A DNA stretch of 64,000 nucleotides from Streptomyces sp. RB17 (lineage in GTDB: Bacteria; Actinomycetota; Actinomycetes; Streptomycetales; Streptomycetaceae), in contig NZ_WEGL01000016.1 in NCBI RefSeq assembly GCF_009604455.1, positions 1 through 64,000 on the forward strand, in the 5' to 3' direction. Of the stretch, positions 59,885 to 64,000 are shown one piece after another. The stretch's first letter is position 1. Every line of letters starts with the position of its first letter. A program made the translations under genes and the position numbers. The notes under the pieces were generated by a model. That model saw nothing but the letters and a program-made list of their open reading frames with translations, made no database searches and was not told the origin of the DNA.

Positions 59885-59920
59885 CTTAGTGGTCGGCTCC
59901 GGAAGTCCTTCGGGGGTTGA
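59885..59920 (-). repeat. 36-bp inverted repeat, copy B
   Basis: The reverse complement matches 50451-50486 at 35 of 36 bases. Copies A and B lie 9.4 kb apart in opposite orientation. Confidence 0.8.
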
Positions 59921-59961
59921 CTTCGGAGCCGGTGTCGTGACTGGCGTCCACTCAGCTGAGC

Positions 59962-60846
59962 TCAGGGCCGTTGCCGGAACGGAGCGAGTGTGGCGCGCAC
60001 GAGATCGGCGGCGCCCCAGTCGGGGTCGAACTGGGCGATCACGGCGAGGTGCTGGCGTAGCTGGAGGATCGGCATGCGTTCGCGCCAGTCGCGGTCGAGC
60101 CCGGTCAGCTCGGCGTACAGCTTGAAGAACACGTGTGCCTCGGGCGGCGGAGCCGTCGTCCACAGGTGGGCCAGGTCGACCTCGGCCCACGTGTACGACA
60201 CGGCCGGGTCGATCAGCGCGGGCCACCCGTCGGGGGTGGCCATGACGTTCTGCGCCCACAGGTCGCCGTGCGTCAGGCACGCGGGCCTGACCGGCAGCAG
60301 TTCGGGCAGCCGGTCGCACAGCCGCTCCAGCGCCGTCCGGTCCGCGGCGTCGAGCGCCTCCTGGACGCGACGCTCGCCGAGCCAGCGCAGCAGTCGGTGC
60401 TGGGCGAAGAACTCGAACCCGTCGTCATCCCAGGTGTTGACCTGCCGACGACGGCCCAGCCAGTTGTCACGGTGCCACCCGAATCGGGGGTATCGCGTGG
60501 TGGTGTGCAGGTGGGCGAGCGCATGCGCGAACTGCTCCCAGAAGGCCTCGGTGCCCGGCCGGGACTGCAGCACGGACAATACGAGCAAGTCGCGGTCCGC
60601 GAGGATGATCTCGGGCGTGGCAATGCCGCCCGCCTCGCGCAGCACGGTGAGCCCTTCGGCTTCCGCGGCGAAGGCGTCGTCCGACGGCGGCTCGCCGAAC
60701 GCCTTGACGAACACCGGCGTGCCGTCACCGCGGCGTGCGAGCCCCGCGGTCGCGGCGAGGCCTCCAGTGGCCGGTTCGGCCGCGACGACGTCGGTCAGGC
60801 CGGCCGCATGCAGGCGTTCGAGCAGGAAGGACATCGCGTCTGTCAC
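59962..60846 (-). CDS. Fructosamine kinase family protein
   Basis: A 294-residue phosphotransferase of the fructosamine/ketosamine-3-kinase (APH-like) family. The P-loop-like GGLAATAGLARRGDGTPVFV includes the Lys in VFVKAFGE. The catalytic-loop motif is LTHGDLWAQNVMATPDGWPA and the metal Asp is in LIDPAVSYTWAEVDLAHLW. The GTG at 60846 has AGGAG upstream. It would phosphorylate glycated amines as a repair or catabolic step. It is not in an operon with its neighbours. Confidence 0.9.
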   Translation of the reverse strand: MTDAMSFLLERLHAAGLTDVVAAEPATGGLAATAGLARRGDGTPVFVKAFGEPPSDDAFAAEAEGLTVLREAGGIATPEIILADRDLLVLSVLQSRPGTEAFWEQFAHALAHLHTTTRYPRFGWHRDNWLGRRRQVNTWDDDGFEFFAQHRLLRWLGERRVQEALDAADRTALERLCDRLPELLPVRPACLTHGDLWAQNVMATPDGWPALIDPAVSYTWAEVDLAHLWTTAPPPEAHVFFKLYAELTGLDRDWRERMPILQLRQHLAVIAQFDPDWGAADLVRATLAPFRQRP

Positions 60847-60895
60847 GGGTGTGCTCCTGTCGTCGTAGTCGAAATCAACGAGGGTGGATCCGGGC

Positions 60896-61222
60896 TCAGA
60901 TGCCGGGGGCGGTGAGGTAGAGGCCGCGGGCACAGTCCAGGGCTTCTTCGGGGGTGCCGGCGAAGGTGCCGGTGGGCAGGATGCTGTCTTCGTACTTGTC
61001 GGTGCCGGCGAGGTAGAGGGCGAAGCCCCAGGTGCTGGCGGAGCCGCCGTAGCGCGGACGCATGAGTTTGATCGACTCGCCATGCGCCAGTTCGCCGTCG
61101 ACGGAGGCGAACTGACCGCGGTAACGGACGTCCAGGCCAGTGAGCTTGGGCCAGGCGGTACGGGCTCGCGCGGTCAGCTTCTGGGCGAGGGAGGCCTTGG
61201 CCGCCTCCGGCACGGTGGGCAT
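60896..61222 (-). CDS. Conserved small hypothetical protein
   Basis: A 108-residue protein without signal or membrane segment. It reads PTVPEAAKASLAQKLTARAR, then YRGQFASVDGELAHGESIKL, MRPRYGGSASTWGFALYLAG and LPTGTFAGTPEEALDCARGL. The pattern suggests a compact alpha/beta domain. A C-terminal remnant of a relative is at 50312-50410. Its position next to an IS630 remnant, and that of the relative next to repeats, hints that the family travels with mobile DNA. Function unknown. Confidence 0.65.
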   Translation of the reverse strand: MPTVPEAAKASLAQKLTARARTAWPKLTGLDVRYRGQFASVDGELAHGESIKLMRPRYGGSASTWGFALYLAGTDKYEDSILPTGTFAGTPEEALDCARGLYLTAPGI

Positions 61223-61307
61223 GGGGTCATCCTGCCCGGTCGCCCGTGTCAGTGGTACGGCAGGCTCCAGCCAGTAAGATCCACTTCTGCTGATCGGCCT
61301 GCCCGCC

Positions 61308-62240
61308 TTGCCCGTTGCTGCTGCCTGCCCGATATCGCTGACCGCCTCGCAGAGGCACCGGCTGAAGAAGATGGCCTACGGCCACAAGACTGCCCACCCG
61401 GGCCGGATGCGCGCGCACATCGTGCTCCACGCGGCACTGGGCCACTCCAACGCGCGCATCGCCCGCGAGACGGGCCTGCACGTGGACACCGTACGGACCT
61501 GGCGGGCCGGTTCGCCCAAGAGGGCATGGCCGGGCCGGCCGACTGTCGTCGCCCCGTTCGGCCACCCTCGTTCACCCCACTGCAGGCCGCCAAGGTCGAG
61601 GCACTGGCCTGCCAACTGCCCGCCGAGACCGGCGTCCCGCTCTCGCGCTGGTCGTGCCCGGAGCTGACCCGCGAGGCCGTGCAGCGGGACATCGCCCCGT
61701 CCGGGTCAGCTTCCACCGTGCGCCGCTGGCTGGCCCAGGACGCACTCAAGCCCTGGCAGCCCCGATCCTGGATCTTCATCACCGACCCCGATTTCGGACC
61801 CAGGGCGACCCGCGTGCTGGACCTCCGCGTGCTGGACCTCTACGCCCGCACCTGGCAAGGCCGGCCGCTCGGACCGGACGAGTACGTCATCAGCGCCGAC
61901 GAGAAGACCTCCATCCAGGTCCGCTGCCGCTGCCACCCCGCCCTGGCCCCGGGGCAGGCCCGGGCAATGCGGGTCAACCACACATACGGCCGCGGCGGCG
62001 CCCTGGCCTACCTCGCCGCCTACGACGTCCACGACGCCCGGGTGTTCGATCGCACCGCGCCCAGGACCGGCATCGACCCGTTCATGAACCTGGTCGCCCA
62101 GGTCATGAGCACCGAACCCTGCGCGAGTGCCAAGCAGGTGCTCTGGAGCGTGGACAACGGCTCCGGCCACCGCGGGCAGAGGGCCGCCGACCGCCTGACC
62201 AGCGCGTTCCCCAACGCGGTCATGGTCCACACTCCGGTTC
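61308..62240 (+). pseudogene. IS630-family transposase, frameshifted and truncated
   Basis: The N-terminal HTH part (SLTASQRHRLKKMAYGHKTA, then ETGLHVDTVRTWR) runs in one frame up to about 61503. There one G is missing, and the rest continues in another frame: GRFAQEGMAGPADCRRP, SFTPLQAAKVEALACQLPAE. The first Asp is in VISADEKTSIQVRC and the second in VLWSVDNGSGHRG. The frame ends at HTPVR, so the third catalytic residue and C-terminus are missing. A 15-bp tandem duplication (61811-61840) adds five residues. Confidence 0.8.
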
Positions 62241-62268
62241 GGCACGACCTGCCGGCCAGCCTGCGGGG

Positions 62269-63441
62269 TCAGCTGGCGAACAGGGTGTCGAGCCAGTCGA
62301 ACGTGCGCTGGTGGAACAGGGAGAGCGCGCCCTCGTGGCAGTGCTCGCCTGCGCCTTCGTCCTCACGGAAGACGATCAGCTCCTTCTGGCAGGTCAGCTC
62401 GCCGAGCAGACGCTGCGGCTGCCCCTTGAAGAACTGGTCGTTCTCGGCGTCGAGGACGAGTGTCGGGCAGGTGATGCGGTCGGCGATACCCGCCAGGGTG
62501 TATGCCTCGGTTGCCTTGACCATCTCGTCGAAGTCGGACACACCGAAGGTCCACCGGCCGTTGCGCACCACCCATCGCACCATGGTGTTCTGTGCCATCA
62601 GCGCCTCGATACCGCCGGGCGTCGAAGCGGCTCGGCCGGCGGTTGCGGCGGCGACTTCGTGGAAGTCGTCGACGCCGTCGTGCAGCACGCACGCGGCGAT
62701 GCGGTGCTCGAAGGCGGCCGCCCGCGCGGCGAGGTAGCCGCCGAGGCTCGTGCCGACCAGCACGAGTCGCTCGGCGTCCACCTCGGGCACGGTGAGCGCG
62801 AAGTCGACGACGGGGGTGACCACGGCCTCCCAGTCCGGCCTGAAGTGCAGGCCCTGCTCGCGGACGGTGCTGCCCTGGCCGGGGCCGTCGAACGCGATGA
62901 CGTTGTAGCCGCGCCGCAGCGCGCCCGCGGCCAGCGCGAAGTAGTTCTCCTCCAGCGTGGAGTCGTACCCGCCGTGGTAGAGCAGAGTCGGGCGCGGGGT
63001 GCCCGAATCGTCGGCGAGGAAGAGGTAGCCGGGCAGCGTGGTGTCCTCGTACGGGATGCGCAGGGCGCGGGCCGGAGTGTCGAGCAGGGCGGCCGCGTCG
63101 GCGAACGTCTGCTGGGAGGCCCTGGCGAGCCGCGCCGACTCGGTGTCGGCGGCGGGATCCTCGCGGCGGTAGAAGTCGGCGGTCCGGTAGTAGTTGGACG
63201 CGCGCAGCAGCGCCTCCCGGGCACTGACGCGGTGCCCGGCGGCCAGCGCGTCCCGGCCGATGCGCTCGATGCGCGCCGCCGTCGCGGCCCACTGGGCCGA
63301 CCAGGCCTCCTCGTCCCCCTCCGGGATGCGCCGGCAGGTGACCAGGACCTCGCCGAGGTCGGCGCCGCCGTAGGCGGCATAGCCCGCAGCCCGCAGCGCC
63401 TCGAAGGAGAAGGACTCGTCGTCGTAGAGGAATTTCATCAT
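62269..63441 (-). CDS. Alpha/beta hydrolase (FrsA/DUF1100-like)
   Basis: A 390-residue hydrolase with a long helical N-terminal part (residues 1-140, EALLRASNYYRTADFYRRED). The hydrolase core follows: PTLLYHGGYDSTLEENYFAL, NVIAFDGPGQGSTVREQG, nucleophile Ser in LVLVGTSLGGYLAARAA, the acid in LVLDAENDQFFKGQP and the His in DEGAGEHCHEGAL. Two ATGs stand together at 63441 and 63438, after GAAGGGAG. It is divergent from a TetR regulator, with palindromes in between, so induction by a small hydrophobic substrate is likely. Confidence 0.9.
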   Translation of the reverse strand: MMKFLYDDESFSFEALRAAGYAAYGGADLGEVLVTCRRIPEGDEEAWSAQWAATAARIERIGRDALAAGHRVSAREALLRASNYYRTADFYRREDPAADTESARLARASQQTFADAAALLDTPARALRIPYEDTTLPGYLFLADDSGTPRPTLLYHGGYDSTLEENYFALAAGALRRGYNVIAFDGPGQGSTVREQGLHFRPDWEAVVTPVVDFALTVPEVDAERLVLVGTSLGGYLAARAAAFEHRIAACVLHDGVDDFHEVAAATAGRAASTPGGIEALMAQNTMVRWVVRNGRWTFGVSDFDEMVKATEAYTLAGIADRITCPTLVLDAENDQFFKGQPQRLLGELTCQKELIVFREDEGAGEHCHEGALSLFHQRTFDWLDTLFAS

Positions 63442-63455
63442 CGGCTCCCTTCGAT

Positions 63456-63484
63456 TAATGGAACGGAACGGTAGCGTTCCATTA
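63456..63484. promoter_or_regulatory. TetR operator candidate 1
   Basis: The arms TAATGGAACG (63456-63465) and CGTTCCATTA (63475-63484) are exact reverse complements with a 9-bp spacer. The site lies 15 bp before the hydrolase start. Confidence 0.7.
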
Positions 63485-63501
63485 CCTCTTCAGGCTAACA
63501 C

Positions 63502-63521
63502 ACGGAACGAGACCGTTCCGT
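63502..63521. promoter_or_regulatory. TetR operator candidate 2
   Basis: The arms ACGGAACG and CGTTCCGT are exact, with a 4-bp AGAC centre, 17 bp before the TetR start. It shares the GGAACG half-site with candidate 1, so both are probably bound by the same protein. Confidence 0.7.
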
Positions 63522-63537
63522 TCGTTATGATCGGATC

Positions 63538-64000
63538 ATGGCAGCAGAGCAAAAGGAGACCAGGCCGGCGACCGGCGGGGCGGTCCTGCGGCAGCGGGTG
63601 ACCGACGCGATCACCGAGGCAGCCTTCACCGAACTCGCCGAGGCCGGGTATGCGCGGTTGTCGATGGAGGCGGTGGCCCGGCGTGCCGGCGTGGGCAAGG
63701 CCGCGCTCTACCGGCGCTGGCCCTCGAAGCAGGCGATGATCAGTGAGTTGATCCACAACAAGGTCACCGACACACTCCCACACACGCCGGCCACCGGCGA
63801 CTTGCACACCGACCTGCGCGAACTGCTCGCAACCTTCCGCAGCCAACTGGCCAATCCGCTCCTGGCCCGGATCGGGACGGAACTGCTCGCCGAGTCCAGC
63901 CGCGACAGCGCCCTCGCGGAGATGCTCTACACGGAAGTGGCCGCCCCGCGGCGTCTGGCAGCACGCGCGATACTGCAAGGCGCGATCGACCACGGCGAAC
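63538..64000 (+). CDS. TetR-family regulator (3' end outside window)
   Basis: 154 codons are visible from the ATG at 63538. The N-terminal HTH is AITEAAFTELAEAGYARLSM, then EAVARRAGVGKAALYRRWPS, the classic TetR recognition helix. The ligand-binding part begins with KQAMISELIHNKVTDTLP. The frame stays open to the window end. It is divergent from the alpha/beta hydrolase, which it probably represses together with its own gene. Confidence 0.9.
   Translation, partial: MAAEQKETRPATGGAVLRQRVTDAITEAAFTELAEAGYARLSMEAVARRAGVGKAALYRRWPSKQAMISELIHNKVTDTLPHTPATGDLHTDLRELLATFRSQLANPLLARIGTELLAESSRDSALAEMLYTEVAAPRRLAARAILQGAIDHGE

Noticed and set aside
60884..62737. 617-codon plus frame that contains the IS630 second half
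   Set aside because: Only the part from about 61500 to 62240 is transposase. The ends are antisense to the small hypothetical gene and the alpha/beta hydrolase, so it is not one protein.
1..64000. CRISPR array, tRNA, rRNA or antibiotic biosynthetic cluster
   Set aside because: No regularly spaced repeats, no cloverleaf-like 70-90 bp units and no PKS, NRPS or terpene synthase motifs were seen on either strand.

Overview
The window is high-GC actinomycete DNA, most likely Streptomyces or a close relative. Codons are strongly G/C-ending, GTG and TTG starts are common, ECF sigma factors are numerous, surface proteins carry LAxTG-type sorting signals, and the insertion-sequence families are the streptomycete ones (IS607, IS701, IS200/IS605, IS630, IS110, IS256). 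No rRNA, tRNA or CRISPR array was recognised. The many gene remnants and IS fragments fit an accessory region such as a chromosome arm or large plasmid.

Layout. 1-60 is the N-terminus of an IS607 recombinase running off the left edge. 275-3281 holds a LuxR-type regulator facing a secreted Asp-box repeat protein. 3440-11160 (minus strand) is a carbohydrate locus: a MalEFG-type ABC transporter, an uncharacterised 670-residue toroid-like protein, an L-rhamnose-mutarotase-type protein, a lactonase-type amidohydrolase, and behind it a decayed, deletion-fused copy of genes that are intact at 34-38 kb. A GntR regulator (11535-12332) lies divergently from the transporter, with a 25-bp palindrome in front of it. 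12.5-16.1 kb holds a LacI remnant, an AbfB-domain remnant and an IS607 element with a nonsense codon in tnpA and an apparent loss of the third RuvC aspartate in TnpB. 16.1-24.8 kb is a cell-surface/polysaccharide block: a sortase-anchored arabinofuranosidase-like glycosidase, a bacterial expansin, an ECF sigma factor with a membrane partner, a single-polypeptide ECF sigma/zinc-finger/membrane protein, and a second sortase-anchored protein.

25.5-40.0 kb is the best-ordered part. A secreted GH29 alpha-L-fucosidase with a lectin domain diverges from an eleven-to-twelve-gene run: ribose/rhamnose-type ABC transporter (binding protein, ATPase, one permease), L-fuconate dehydratase, lactonase, FucU/RbsD mutarotase, zinc dehydrogenase, SDR dehydrogenase, KDPG-type aldolase, PfkB kinase, aldo/keto reductase and a GntR regulator. 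Most genes overlap by 4-10 bp, so they are probably one operon. The expected scheme is fucose release outside the cell, import, anomer interconversion, oxidation to fuconolactone, hydrolysis, dehydration to 2-keto-3-deoxy-fuconate and cleavage. The kinase, KDPG-type aldolase and KduD-like SDR suggest that uronate-derived keto-deoxy acids may enter the same route.

40-62.3 kb is a graveyard with islands of intact genes. It contains a frameshifted IS701, an intact solo TnpB element, an IS200/IS605 remnant whose divergent tnpA and tnpB are joined by a deletion, IS110/IS5/IS256 scraps and a truncated IS630. Working islands are a NarL regulator, a methyltransferase, a PepSY protein beside a broken two-component system, an AraC regulator with an alpha/beta hydrolase and an aldo/keto reductase, an epimerase plus SigJ (ECF41) pair with a textbook ECF41 promoter, a GNAT acetyltransferase, a maleylpyruvate-isomerase-type protein and a fructosamine kinase. 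The right end (62.3-64 kb) is an alpha/beta hydrolase divergent from a TetR regulator (cut by the window), with two palindromic operator candidates between them.
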